In this document: positions 1 through 12,129 of the stretch, in pieces | Layout of the letters: each line of letters opens with the position of its first letter | How positions within the stretch are numbered: the stretch's first letter is position 1 | NCBI GenBank assembly: GCA_022393335.1 | Contig: JAJEKB010021088.1 | Location: 1,309,449 to 1,373,448 of the forward strand | Source of the DNA: Macrotrachela quadricornifera | Lineage: Eukaryota > Rotifera > Eurotatoria > Philodinida > Philodinidae | Direction: 5' to 3' | Length of the DNA stretch: 64,000 bases | Position numbers and translations under genes: made by a program | The notes under the pieces: model-generated | Database searches by the model: none | Seen by the model: only the letters and a program-made list of their open reading frames with translations | Told to the model about the DNA's origin: nothing

Positions 1-960
1 ATCTTAGCGCACTATCATGTATGTGAATAAACTCAAACGTACGGATATCGGTTAGTTTTGGAAGTGACAACTTAGTCGGATCATATGATAACAAAGATAT
101 ATAATTTCATCTATAGTTTTGTAATACAATTGTTTTCTTTCCTCATCACTTCATTCATATACTAATATTAATTTTCGATGCATCTAATTAAGTTTATCGT
201 TCATTTATATTAATTTTGAAAAAAACTTCAATATTTTTTTTCTCAATTTTCTATTTCTTGCAAACAAATGACTAATAAGAATGTACAGTTGAAGCTAAAC
301 AATATTTAAAAAAACAAGCAATTACTATCAGATTCGTCATCTTCATCAACATCACTCAATTACTTGTCAAACTATCAAATATAAATTGTTTTTCTTTACC
401 TAGTAGTTATTCGTTGAAAATAAACATGTGAACTTGATTTATTTTTCATGACTTTCTTGTAAATGTATTTTTGTTTACGTACATTTTAGTACACTTAATA
501 TTTAAAAATAAAGTGTGCACGCACATTCTTTACCCGGCTTTGCATAGAACGTCGATGTGTATTTTTTCAGGTTTATCTATCAATGTCAGAATTAGTGATT
601 AACGCGTCAATGCATTTAATTCATTTTCAAAAGGTTCCTTTTACGCTTTAATAAACTATCAACATCTCTTCTGTATCAAACTGATCAGACGTCAGAAATA
701 CTTTTATTTACAGCTTCTCTTTAAGATTCAGAATTTTTACAAAGATATAAAATGATACTTCATGCACAAACATTGCTTCAAATAAGAAAATGTGTGGATT
801 CTGACACAAACACTTCAAATTTATTCGATTACAATACTTCCCTTTCTCGAGGCAGTTAGTACTGACAACCACTCAACATGCAACAGAATTTAAGCTAAAG
901 CACAAGCCAAGACAATTATACACGAGAAGACACTTATGTTCTGTCAGTCAGTACATCAAC
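1..960. other. Gene-free AT-rich stretch
   Basis: I see no convincing coding frame, tRNA or repeat structure here. The stretch is AT-rich and lies upstream of the interrupted receptor. The true first exon or promoter of that receptor would be expected here, because no ATG opens the receptor frame. A CAG at about 968-970, just before the receptor frame, could be a splice acceptor, but I could not identify a matching upstream exon. Confidence 0.4.
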
Positions 961-1497
961 GAAATTCAGGATTTTGCTTGCATTAGAAATACCATCGTTG
1001 ATTTGCTATCTAGTCGTCATAATTTACATTATGGCTCAAAAAACTTTCCGTTCAGGACTAAATTATTATTCCCTTCTCATTCTCTTATTTCTTAATCTTG
1101 TTATCGTGGCAGTCGATATTCTAATGTACTTAGACTTTTACCAACGAGGCACAATACTTTTCAAAAATCCCGTCTACTGTGTGATCTGGGTTTTTATTGA
1201 CAATGCTGTAGTAGTAATGTGCGGGTTCATGACGGCATGGGCATCATTTGAACGACTTATTCTCATTTTTCATGTACATCTTCTTCGTTCAAAATGGAAA
1301 AAAATATGCTTTCATTATACACCACCTTTTATTCTCCTTTTTTATGTCACATGTTTCTATATGTATGCTTATTTCATTTATTCATGTGAAAATTCATATG
1401 ATTTTCAATCAGCCATCTGTCCTAATCCTTGCTACTATATGTACGAAATAATATCCGTATATGACATAGTTGTGATTCGATATTTAGTAGGTTCACC

Positions 1498-3202
1498 GAC
1501 ATTTCCGCGCGTGACATTACCGCGCCGACACTACCGCGCCGACATTACCGCGCACGACAGTTCCGCGCACGACTATTCCGCGCATGACTGTTGCGCGCAT
1601 GGACATTTCAGCGTGTGGACATTATCGCGCACGACACTTTAGCGGACGACATATACGCGAAAATTTTTTTGTCTCTTTTCTATCTGATCAATAAGCTTAC
1701 GACTATTAATCAGAGAATGTTGTTCTTTTTTTGGTCGATTAATTTAGATAAAACCGGATATCTTAAGGAATAATTAGATTAAATAATAATGAGTGGATAA
1801 GTATAATTGGCACATCAGTGAGAAGAAATAAGATGAAATTGACTAAATATTATATATATATATACAACATAAGTGTATGCCATAAGTAAAAATGTCTCTC
1901 ATTAAATCAAGTAAAGATAAGGATCAACTTCTTCTCGATGGTTTCCGTTATCGTCAAGATAAGACTACGTGGCGTTGTGTAAAAGATAAGTGTAAAGGTC
2001 GTGCTCGTTCTGATGGAAATACGTTTAAAATGTATCAAGATCATGTATGTCAAGCGCCAGATCCGGACGAAATTGAAAAAGCTTTATACAATTATGAAAT
2101 TAGGAAGAAAGCTGCAGAATGTCATGATACACCAAGATTAATTATACATGAAGCTCGACTTAAATTATCTGTAGATGCAGCTATTACTAGTTCTCAATAC
2201 AATTCAACACAACGTACTATTCAACGTATTCGAAGAGGTGATAATATTCCATCAGAACCTAAAACATTCGCCGATATTATTATTCCATTAGATTTTCAAA
2301 ATACTATTACGAATGAAAAGTTTCTTTTATATGATAACAATAATGTTAATCGTCGATTATTGATATTTGCTAGTAAAGAACAATTGGATTTCTTAGATCA
2401 ATGTGAAAGTTGGCATTGTGATGGTACATTTGCTGTAAGTAGTTGAAATATATCCAAAATTTGAAATGAAATCTTCTATTTATAGGTTGCACCTAAAATG
2501 TTTGAACAAATGTACTCTATACATGGCTCGATACGTGGAAAAAGCTTACCATTGGTTTACTCACTTTTGCCTAATAAAGATGAAAAAGCTTATGAAGAAT
2601 TATTTAAAATTATTAAACAACATACAACACGTAAACCAAAATATCTTTCAATCGATTTTGAAAAAGCAGCTGAAAATGCACTTGGTGATTTATATCCTCA
2701 ATGTGAAATATTTGGGTGTTTTTTTCATTTCAAACAGTGTATCTGGAGACATATTTGTGTAAGATTATTTGATTAATAATGAAATATAAGTTCTTCTTAC
2801 AGGTGATAAATGTTTTGATTTTTTTTTGCAGGAATTACATTTGAAAAAAGAATATCTTGAAAATGATGTTAGTCGTCGAACAATGAAAAATTTAGCAGCT
2901 CTTGCATTTATTCCACCACAGAATGTTATTGAAGAATTCGTTCGTATTAAAGAGAATTCATCAGAAGTACTAGACGGTAAATAAATTTTTGCATAAGTAT
3001 TTATATATTTGATCAAAAATTTTCACTTTAAAATTTTCGCGTATATGTCGCGCGCGGTAGTGTCGTCCGCGGTAGTGTCTATGCGCTGAAGTGTCAATGC
3101 GCGGTAGTGTCCTGCGCGGTGGTGTCGTGTGCGGAAGTGTCGTGCGCGGAAGTGTCGGCGCGGTAGTGTCGGCGCGGTAATGTCATGCGCGGAAATGTCG
3201 TG
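1498..3202. mobile_element. MULE transposon with tandem-repeat terminal inverted repeats
   Basis: About 1.7 kb. Both ends are ~165-bp inverted repeats built from degenerate ~16-bp units of the type gacattaccgcgcc. The left array runs 1498-1660 and its mirror image runs 3030-3200. The arrays are much more GC-rich than the rest. Between them is a MULE transposase with introns. A 9-bp near-duplication (8 of 9 bases) flanks the element some 8 bases outside the clear repeats, so the exact ends are uncertain. The element sits inside a receptor coding exon. Confidence 0.8.
1892..2984 (+). CDS. FLYWCH/MULE transposase, C-terminally shortened
   Basis: DDE transposase of the Mutator superfamily. Three exons fit: 1892-2434, 2486-2758 and 2832-2984, all phase 0, with short introns gtaagt...tatag and gtaaga...tgcag, giving about 322 residues. 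Residues 16-53 resemble a FLYWCH zinc finger (FRY, W27, C29, C34, H51), with Cys53 where a second His is usual. The first catalytic Asp is in WHCDGTF at the end of exon 1. The second is in LSIDFEKAAENAL. The CxxH-like block of this family is replaced by GCFFHFKQCIWRH, as in other FLYWCH-type MULEs. The frame stops about 50 residues later, before the block that normally holds the third acidic residue. The copy is probably unable to transpose by itself. A donor-like gtaaat overlaps the stop, so a further exon cannot be excluded, but only ~45 bases remain before the terminal repeat. Confidence 0.7.
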
Positions 3203-3539
3203 CCACGTACTTAGTATTATACTTTTCATTCATATACTCTATTCTAAGCGCCGTCTTCGTCAAACGGTTAGCTGGTGAAAGTATGGTAAAATGGCCTTTC
3301 AATTATTTTCATATCAGTTTTATTTCTTGTAACCTCTGCGCCTTTTTCTATCATTGTTGTACTTCGTTACTTTGTTTCGTCTTATCCAGTGGCATACGAC
3401 ATCAGTCTCTCTGTCACCTACTTGTATTCTTTGTGTTTACCACTTCTATGCTTGGCTTGGATACCACAAATCCATCCTGTAACTACTCGACAAACAGTTC
3501 CTATGAACGGAACAATGCAAAAAGCACAATTCAATGAGC

Positions 3540-4215
3540 GATAAATGTTTTTTGTTGACAATTGTTTATGTGACAATAAATGACAATACATTCGTATATC
3601 TTTCTTACAATGTGCATTCAAACCTAGTATACCACACATAGGTGGCGCAAGGTACAGTTTTTAGGTGTACGAATAAATTTAAGACGGTGAGAGTGAGGGC
3701 GAGTTTACAAGAATAATTCTAAGCTACGTTACGATGTGTTTCATCCTTGCTATAGGGGCTCCGCAGGTAAATTCGGAAGTAAGTATATATTGTGCATAAA
3801 AGAATCAAATCTCAAATCAATAGAAAGTCATAAAAGTGAACATAAGGGGATTGTTAACAGCAGTCTAAAGTCTATTTAATATTGTTTTAATTGATGTTCT
3901 AATTCGTTTAACTCAGCTTTGACAATTTTAAATCATGTTCATTTTCTCTCTTTTCCAAAGAAGAGTCTTGCAATCATAGATGGTTTGCTTTCTTGCTTGT
4001 GTGTGCGAACTTCACTGATTATTGCATGAGTTCAAACGAGTATAAGGTGGAAAAAAATTCTACAAGGGATTCAAATGACAAGAACGCAACTCCCAATTGT
4101 ACCTACCCTCACACTAATAACTTATAAGGCACAAGATACAGCCATTCTTCGCTCTTTTGACTTAGAGGTTCTACAAGTTTAACCTTATTTTGCGCTAGAT
4201 ATTGAATTGAAACAT
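3540..4215. other. Gene-free stretch between receptor and retroelement remnant
   Basis: No convincing frame is seen. It includes a short G-rich tract (about 3683-3703, units like gtgaggg) of the type that recurs at 26.76 and 58.39 kb. The 3' half may be further decayed retroelement sequence, but I cannot match it. Confidence 0.35.
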
Positions 4216-4219
4216 TTAG

Positions 4220-5400
4220 ATGAACTTGTATTGCTTTTTGATAGTTCAGGGAAATCATCCCTACAAGAAGGAGTTGAGCGAACTCTCGGATCAGCGTTAC
4301 TTGTTAGATAAGTTAGTTTCGCCGTTATTTGATCAACATGTTGAACAGACAACAATTATTGATGGTGTTCACTGCATTCGTCGTCTTAAATTATATGTTC
4401 GTCTAGACTTTAAAAAGTTCACTACTTATTTACGTACTACTGATCTCTATAGGATGTTACTGCAAGAAGAATCAATTGTTATTCTAATATGATTTCTCAA
4501 CTATTTTAAGTATACACATGTTGAGAGTAAATAAAGGGTGGTGTTATGGAGTCGCCGTTTCCTTTAACATTAGCAAATATATTTATGTGACAATGGGAAC
4601 AAAAATTAGTTGAACATCGACGAAATTCAAATGAATTATAAAGGCGGTAAGTTCATATATCACAAAATGAATGATATAATAATATTTTTCTTTTTTAATT
4701 TTATCAAATGCATTAATGATATCTTTTTTACTTCCAATGATTCAATTGATAAAACTAATTAAATATTAACTGATGCTAATGAATATCATCCGAATTCATT
4801 TCTCAATCTTAACATTAAAAATATTGGTAATGATTTCATTACGTCTGTCTATCACAAAGAAGCTACTAAGATAATGCGCACTATTTCGTGCTATTAAATT
4901 AATGTTACTCTATAGTAGATTCGTAGATTAATTTACGCATATTTTTCATTTACAAACGAATCTAAATATTATTACTTTTTTGTCATTTATAGTCAATTCA
5001 AAAAGATCTTTAGTAAATATTCTATTACATCAATGTCAATCAAGCTACAGTAAATAAACATAGATAAGCAGCACGTATTGCCAAAACAATAGATTACAAT
5101 AATATTCCTTCCAATAGCGATTCATTAACTAAAGCAAAGTTGATAAATAGAAGAGAAAAAGCCAATCATATTATGATACATTATACACATGAGGACCATT
5201 TTTCACATTATAAACGAGCATTTCATCAAACATGGCATGATGTATTTTATAACACATCACTTCAAACAAGGAAACTTATTGTCGATAGTCGAAACAACTC
5301 AAATACTTCCAAAAAACTTGTTTGTCGTAATCTCCGTACCAAGAATCAAAAGGTAGACAATAACAAACTAAATCATCTCCAATTTAACTATTGTATATAA
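4220..5400 (+). pseudogene. Decayed reverse-transcriptase element, probably Penelope-like
   Basis: Several frames, broken by stops and shifts, carry successive blocks of one reverse transcriptase type common in bdelloids. The first (4236-4490) reads QHVEQTTIIDGVHCIRRL, then FTTYLRTTDLYRMLLQEES. The second (about 4540-4600) reads SPFPLTLANIFM followed by a stop where W is expected, then QWEQKLVEHRR. A third (about 4830-4880) reads ITSVYHKEATK. The last (5140-5400) reads the C-terminal block HYTHEDHFSHYKRAFHQ with an RNN basic motif. Block order and spacing match one element on the plus strand. The catalytic YxDD region between blocks 2 and 3 is not recognisable. I infer the Penelope-like class from recall of bdelloid proteins; another class is possible. 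Confidence 0.6.
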
Positions 5401-7065
5401 TATTTTACGTTAGTTCATCCTTCACATATTTCTACTATACTTTTTCATCTCGTTTTTAATGACATCCTATTCATTGATGTGACTTTTTTTCTAGATAATA
5501 TATTAAAAAACAACAGAAGAAAACCCACACACATCAACCAAATCAATGAAACTTTTCTTCTATATACAATATACTTCTCATTTTACAGTGACCACAACAC
5601 TACTTCACATCCTAACGATAGAAAAATTTATACAAAATACCGAGCCTGTATAGTTAATTATGGTTCGTTTATGATTTTTTTAGCCGGAATGAAATTTGGA
5701 TTATAGCATGCTAGACCCATCCTTAGACTTTTTTATCTTCATACTTTCATTATTTAAAAACTTCACCTGCAAATCCAAAGAATATTCTTTTAGGTTTGTC
5801 TGCTTGTTCTTCATTTGAGTCAAATTGTAAATTGAAAGATCTTACTACAGAAAAAAAAATCATAATGATGTTTATGTTCGATTCTTTAGATAGTCAACAC
5901 TTTAGGGTTGTTTTTCAACTTCAGCACGATTGTGTTGTCATTACGTTATATTCAAAGAAAAAAAGCATCCCCTTCATGTGTCTCTCCTTATATTACTTTT
6001 TTCATTCCTCTTGCCCTATTTTTCTTTATGTAACCTACTTTTCTCTCCGATTCAACGTTTTTTTTTCTTTCATACCTGTTCTTTTACCGTATTGAAAGAC
6101 CTATTAAATACGCTCTCTCTTCCTTTCTCGGTATATGTCTCGCTTGTTTTGACTATTCTAATAACCTTCATTTTCTTTTTCTTTCTTTTTTACTGTGATT
6201 CAAGAAGATATAAATAGTCGTGCATATTCTTATTCGAACTTCATACTGAGTCCAATTTACAAAGAACACAATCTCGAAGGCAAGTCATAAGCAATGCGAC
6301 CAGTTAAATTATTTTGCAATAAGTAATCGCATATAATTTCCAAATGTAAGATTAGTCGATAGTATCAATAACACTAAAATGATTACCTCAATAACTATCT
6401 GAAGGATGAGAGTGAAGGAGACGATGTTTGTATAGAGACTTACATAGATTACGGCACGCAGTTTCTGGTCTACAGCTTATAATATGGATGAGAACTGGTA
6501 ACAATATTTTTATGTAATATGTTTGATAATTTTCCTATGTTTCATCTTCTTATTTTGCCTATCTCTTGACGTAAGTAGATGATAAGGTGTTAACGCTTTT
6601 TTCTGAAAAGATGCGCGATGAAAAGCTCTGCACATGTTATAAAACGTAATTTCAAATGAGATGTTAATGATTTCTATCATACTACAAATGAAAAATCACA
6701 CAATACATCACGTACATTGTTCGCAATACATAAATATTTTGCAATTATGTTGAGAGTCGAAACATTTTGTTGTATTCTCATCTAATCTATCTACTGCAGT
6801 AAAATCTTCCTGTAAAGTTCAAATCTTCTCATAGATAAAAGCTCTAATTCTTCGATAGGTTTGAATATTTAATATTTGTTTAGTCTATCTTGGTTGCATT
6901 TATTTTTCTTAATATCAACTAAAGGTATTCTCTGCTTTCTACACTTATCAAAATATTGACATTCCATCAAGACAAACAGATGAAATTGCAAAATACTGTT
7001 GAAAAAACCTTCGTTATGTGAGTCTATTCGTTGTTACAAACAATTTTTTTTTGTTTCTTTACTTT
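5401..7065. other. Gene-free AT-rich stretch
   Basis: Open frames here (for example 5479-5706 and 5796-6095) are low-complexity Phe/Leu/Ser-rich translations of pyrimidine-rich DNA and resemble no family. No repeat pair was found. The last few hundred bases should contain the promoter of the secreted-protein gene that starts at 7068. Confidence 0.4.
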
Positions 7066-7067
7066 TG

Positions 7068-7866
7068 ATGGATGAATTTAGGTCCTGTTCGTTCTTCTTC
7101 CTGTTTCTAATTGTTGTTGTCGACTGTAAAACTACTGATGGTACGTACCGAATGACAACCAGTACTATTTGTAAGACATCAACTGAGCAGATATTCGTGT
7201 CAAACCATTTTACTCCTTGGCATCCTTCAGTATAAAGTCTACCTTGATATTCTCTCAACTAATAAGACAGGATTCACAGACGATCATTGTCTATTTGATT
7301 CTACTTGTCTGAAATACGCGTTTTGTTTAAACAAAACATTGACAGAGGTTGTTGTGTTTTCAGGTTGGCCCATGAGTGCATCTGGTACGGTTCAAAGTAA
7401 CTGGACCGGTATGTGGCACGGTATAGTTGAAGCCTATCCAGAGGATGCATTAGGCGTTGGCTTTGATGCGAAATGGGAAATTGGCGCCTATCCGATGACT
7501 GATAACAGTTGCACAACATGGCGAGCTACTTATAGCAAAAATGGTGAGGTTCAAATTGCCAAAGACAATAAACTCTGTCGAGGAGATGGCCCTGACGATC
7601 TGTTTGTCCAGGACGGTGGTAGCGGTCAAAAAATAGCGGTACAAAAGATGAACAACGTGCTAGTGTCAGCATTTAAAATTAACGGTGTATTTTCTGTTGT
7701 TAGAATGCGAATGCGTGGTGACATCCTTGAAGAAGAGGTTTTGGTCGCTGATGACAATCCTGGAACTGAAAACACTATAGTGTCACTACGAACACATAGT
7801 ATTCATATAATCAGTTTGAAACGAATGTCTACTTGCAGCAACGAAGAAAATTGTTTCCAACCCTGA
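7068..7866 (+). CDS. Secreted protein of unknown function, possibly calycin-like
   Basis: Two exons, 7068-7140 and 7364-7866, with a 223-nt intron (gtacgt...ttttcag). The join keeps frame (Asp24-Gly25-Trp26) and gives 191 residues. Exon 1 encodes a signal peptide: MDEF, then a Phe/Leu/Ile/Val-rich core ending near Asp-Cys. The mature part has NWTGMW (an N-glycosylation sequon at 37-39), a repeated aromatic/Gly beta-strand pattern, SCTTW, KLCRGDG and a Cys pair near the C-terminus. The alternation of short strands resembles a lipocalin/FABP-type barrel, but I see no diagnostic motif, so the fold is a guess. A poly(A) signal AATAAA lies at 7896-7901, 30 bases past the stop. The gene looks intact. 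I do not recognise a function. Confidence 0.7.
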
Positions 7867-7994
7867 CTTCTTCTACATATTGTACTATTTTGCATAATAA
7901 AATTAACTTCAGCATTATATTTCAATAAATCAAATTGAACTAAATCTCTTCAATGTGTTGAATATGAGTCCACATCAATATAGTACTTATAATA

Positions 7995-8315
7995 TACGGT
8001 GCAAAAGTAATGGCACGAATTGTTGATGCATATTTCTCTTCGATAGGGGAGTCTGAAACAAAACTTTTTTTACCAAAAGATAGAGCTTCTACTGCTTTTT
8101 CAGATTATATATAATTTATTGTTTTTACCATGTCTGTAAACAAAACAAAATGACAAAAAAGAAGTACACTTTCGAAAACATTCCGCACTTTTTTTGTAAA
8201 ATTTAGAAAATTCACATAAAATATTGATTTGCTTGCTTCTTGCATAACTCTTCGACAAAGATCACTTGGAGAGAAATATGGATCAACATTTTATACCATT
8301 ACTTTTGCATCGGAT
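7995..8315. mobile_element. MITE with ~42-bp terminal inverted repeats
   Basis: The left end (7996-8040, acggtgcaaaagtaatgg...) is repeated in inverted form at 8271-8313 with few mismatches, including the shared inner block tgttgat-catatttctc. The interior (~230 bp) has no coding capacity. TA-rich flanks and the TIR style suggest a mariner-type non-autonomous element; this is inference. Confidence 0.65.
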
Positions 8316-8439
8316 GTTAGGTAGCAACTAAAAATTCCTTTACTCTCACATAGACATTTTTATGTAACATTATCATGTAGAAAAATCATACACACAATGT
8401 GCGGTAGATGCTGCCGTTTGTTTGTTTTGAATGAATGAA

Positions 8440-11400
8440 TCAAGAAAGATATAATGATTGTAAAACAAGGGGGAGAAGCTGACTCCAGTCCCTTGGAGTC
8501 CTTCGGAGTTTCTCGATATCCCTCAGAGTTTCATAAAATCTTCGTCATATATCCAGAAGCCCATCATAGAATTTGCAACATCCTCTCATCTGTAAACTGC
8601 ATATTCATTATTTGAAAACTTTAAATTAAAAAAATGTCGTTTTCATAATAAATGAAAGTATAACAGCGACTTTGTATAACATTTTTTGAAGTTTTGAAGT
8701 ATTTTTGATAAACCATAAAGACGAGTTGGTCTCGAACCTATTGGTTTAGCTATTTCACATTCTTCGTTAGTAATAAAATCTTTTAATAATCTTAATAACA
8801 AACGATTTAGATGATCTTCATTTTTAATTGTTGGGTCGTCACAGATATTTTTGAATATTGATCTATCTTCGAGAAAATTCTCTTTTTTATTAATCTAGTC
8901 ATCTTTGTCCATTATTCCTTCGACTGAAAGGAGGGTCATATGAAAAAAAACAGTTTGTCTGTCTGTGTCAGGCTCAAAGGTCAAAAAAATATATTCATAA
9001 CCAAATCATTTAATGTAGAAATTTCAGCCAAACGGAGATTTTGGACGCCGAACTTTCGACCAATGAGGTGTGTTTCCCCTCGGAGTTCAGCCAATCACAA
9101 TTTTTTGACCCTGGATCTTCGACCAATATTGATCGAACAATTAGGTAAAGCAGCAATGTCAAAGATCTAAAAAATATCCACTTTACCCAATATCCACTGA
9201 GTATATGTGGGACTTAACACGTGGGATGAAATGTTATATATATCAGTAGTTATAGAAAAAGCAAAATATGAATATTCAAATGACGGATATTTCTATATTT
9301 CAGCGGATTTTTTTGTTCTGTTAAGAATATTTCTTTTCATATAATATATATTATTCAGATGAATAGAAAGATAGTTTAAAAAAAATAAATAAAGCGAACA
9401 AACTATCATATTTATGATGGACAAAAGGATATTTCTTTATCCCAACGGATTTTTCTGTTCTGTTGAGCAAATTTCTTTTCATATGATGAATTTTATTCGG
9501 ATGAATAAAAAAAGTAGTCTGAATAAGTTTAAATCAGATGGATAACCTATCATATATGTGGCAAGTGAAATTAAAATTCAGTTGAGGTTGAAATCATTTA
9601 TTGTATTGCTGATATATAAAGTAGAAAAGCTGTTTATTGATAATCTTCTTTGAATGTGCTTTTTGACTTATTTAAAATAGGTATGTGTTTATATATTTTT
9701 ATTGTGTGTTGGAAATAGTGGTAAGCTCGTTATTTTTATGTGGAACTGAATAGTCACTTTAACAGAACTTTTTAGATGTAAGAGTTAATGAGTTTAAATG
9801 AACAATCAAATTCGAATATTAAAGAAACGAGTTTTTCATCTTTATAAGACAGTATTTTTTGCTTATTAATTGTCGCTGTTATTAACAACAATAAAACTAG
9901 TTTTCTTAATTCAGTGAAAAATATGTGGTGGGCGGTTTTGTTAGCAATAGTTGTGCTGATAGATTCGCATATATTTTTTGCTATCGATCCTAGAGTTAGA
10001 ATGAAGAGATACATATTAATGTATCTCTTATCATCAAACTGGTTATATCATTCATTTTGATGTTATTCAAAATTTTAACTTCTCTTAGTTGAATTTTTTC
10101 TCCATCAATGTATTCAGTTCAATGTAGAGATCAATGTCCTTTTATCCATCTAGAAAGATTCATTTAAGTGTTTAGTAGATTTTGTATAAAGTATTTATAC
10201 AACTTAAAGCTAAGCCTTTGGTAAAGATATATAACAGACTTAGATTGTGAATCTCACAGACATGGATAAAAGACTTCTATAGAGATTTTATTCTGTTCCA
10301 GCTAAGAACTTGTCGTAGGATCTTAAGTCTTTGAAAGTGGATTGGACTCATATATCATATCGGGTAGACCTGAATAATAATAAGTGGAAAGATTCTTTCT
10401 TATTATACAAATCTGTGATCAAAAAAGATCTTGACAGTACAGAGTAAAATAAGTGGAAGGGTTTTGTCAAATTTCTTCCTATTCCTTTTCAGAGTCTTAC
10501 AGAACTTTGCGAGTTCAGAGTCTTTGGAAAATCTATTCTTGATCTTCACTAGGCTTTTTATGTGAGTGCATACAGATATTTCTAAAGAAGTTAATTAATT
10601 TCTTCTTATAATCTTTTCAAGATTCATAGCGAATACAGTCTGTAATTAGTTATCATAAAACAAGTTTCTATCGTATTTATATTCCCTAATGGTGACTCTA
10701 TAAAACTGTAAGCTGTATCTCATTTAGTTGATATTGATCTTTAACATTGTCCCAAATCTTAATTAAATAGCTATTCTTACGTAGACAGAATATTTTCGAT
10801 TATATATTTTACTCAACCTCATATGTGCTTCAATAAAAAAAGACAATTTTTCTTTAGTTGATTAACCCTAGTGCTCCCAACAGGGGTCATTTTTGAGAGG
10901 GGTCAAAATGGATCCTGTTTGGGAGTACTAGGGTTTAAATAGAACTTGGTATAGCACTATTTCATGAAATAAACGAAAATTATTAAGAATAAAATTTAGA
11001 AGACCAAGTGTATATGTGCAACAGACAGTCATTATTGGTCTACGAGACGTTTCTTTCCGTTTAATGAGCTTTTCTCTTGTGCTTGAATGATAAATGTATA
11101 CACGTATCAAAGGAAAAAAATTCAGGACGGATGAAAGAGAAATCGGTTAATGTAGTGACAATTCAATAGAAATAATCTTTCTGTCTTTCATTCTGCTCCA
11201 TATCAAAAAGAATAAGTCACGAGTAAAGCATCGATTAGTTTACAAACACATACTCCAGAAAAAAAATAGACTCTGCCATATAAAGCTCGTTTCACGTAAA
11301 CGTCATTCATTTTTCTTATACACTAGTGTGAAGAACGAAACATAGATAGAACGAGCGTTTTGGTACACACACAACTAGTTTTAAACATGTAAGTAATACA

Positions 11401-11560
11401 ACAGTTTTATTAACTGTTTTCGCGTCATCTTTAATATATTCTTATAATATAAAAATAACTAAAAATACATTCAATCAGCATATTATTCTTTAATGAGCGA
11501 ATATTTTTATTTAGTTTGAAAGAAGTACGTGTAAAGTTCGTTGACTAAAAAGAAAATTCT
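8440..11560. other. Gene-free repeat-rich stretch
   Basis: No gene is supported. An imperfect ~90-bp direct repeat occurs at about 9281-9370 and 9426-9515 (shared cggatttttctgttctgtt). A segment at 9140-9205 (caaagatc...tttacccaatatccactgag) recurs in inverted orientation at about 12015-12070, so both may be ends of one repeat family. Open frames at 8940 and 9772 look like chance. Confidence 0.4.
10862..10938. repeat. 77-bp hairpin element with piggyBac-like ends
   Basis: The left half TTAACCCTAGTGCTCCCAA is mirrored at the right by TTGGGAGTACTAGGGTTTAA (with one extra T). The core carries a second small inverted repeat around aggggtca. Ends reading TTAA-CCCTAG agree with the piggyBac rule (TTAA target, CCC terminal bases), but a 77-bp copy is only a remnant or a miniature form. 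Confidence 0.5.
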
Positions 11561-11599
11561 ATTAAATGCAGAAAAACTTTCTTAAAGAAAATAAAACAT

Positions 11600-11960
11600 T
11601 AAAAAAAAAGAAATATCGTCTTGATTATAGAAAAATGACGTTTGAAGTCAGTAAAGTGAGCTTAATATCCTTCGGTTTAAAAAGAATTCGCTAAGAAATA
11701 GAATTATACTCCTACAAAAAATAATAACGTATGAACAAAACAAAAATTCTTTCGATTATAGAAAAATGACGTGTGAACTTAATAAAATGGACATAATTGT
11801 CCGCTAAGAAATAAAAAAGTCCTTTTACAAACAATAATCATAACGTACAATTAAAACAAAAATCCTGTTGATTATAGGAAAATGACGCTTTAAGTTAGTA
11901 GGATGGATCTAATATTCGTTAACAAACAAGAAAAGTCCATTGAACAATTGAACAGCGAAA
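11600..11960. repeat. Degenerate tandem repeat, about 115-130 bp, three units
   Basis: The phrase gattatagaaaaatgacg and its variants start at 11623, 11754 and 11870. Each is followed by a related block with gctaagaaata and an acaaa-aataat-acgta segment. There is no coding potential. Confidence 0.6.
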
Positions 11961-12129
11961 CATATTATCAGAGTAGCAGGCACTGTTATTTTTCCCGACT
12001 ACTAAAATCCTTCTATTCACTGAGGGACATTGGGTAAAATGGACAATTTTGGGATCTTTGACAGCCCTCATTGATTAATGACAAAAAACAGAACATGAAC
12101 TTTTTTTACAAGATTAAGTTATTTTGTAT

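Larger units (their letters stand above)
962..3539 (+). pseudogene. Seven-transmembrane receptor gene interrupted by a MULE
   Basis: This is a rhodopsin-like GPCR of the kind greatly expanded in bdelloids. The 5' part (to about 1489) encodes several hydrophobic helices and the segment AWASFERLILIFH, which holds the position of the DRY-like motif after helix 3 (family knowledge). The frame opens without an ATG, so a first exon is missing or lost. After the transposon at about 1498-3202 the reading resumes at about 3207 with KRRLRQTVSW, the loop before helix 6. It then meets an in-frame TGA (W-stop-KYGKM) and later a TAA, and ends near 3539. The two halves are also out of frame relative to one another if the near-duplicate tatttagta (1481) / tacttagta (3208) is the target duplication. 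The gene is therefore dead: transposon, frame shift and stops. An intact relative lies at 57.0 kb. Confidence 0.75.

Noticed and set aside
5796..6217. Overlapping Phe/Leu/Ser-rich frames
   Set aside because: Products of a pyrimidine-rich tract; two frames overlap with equal quality and neither shows domain signals.
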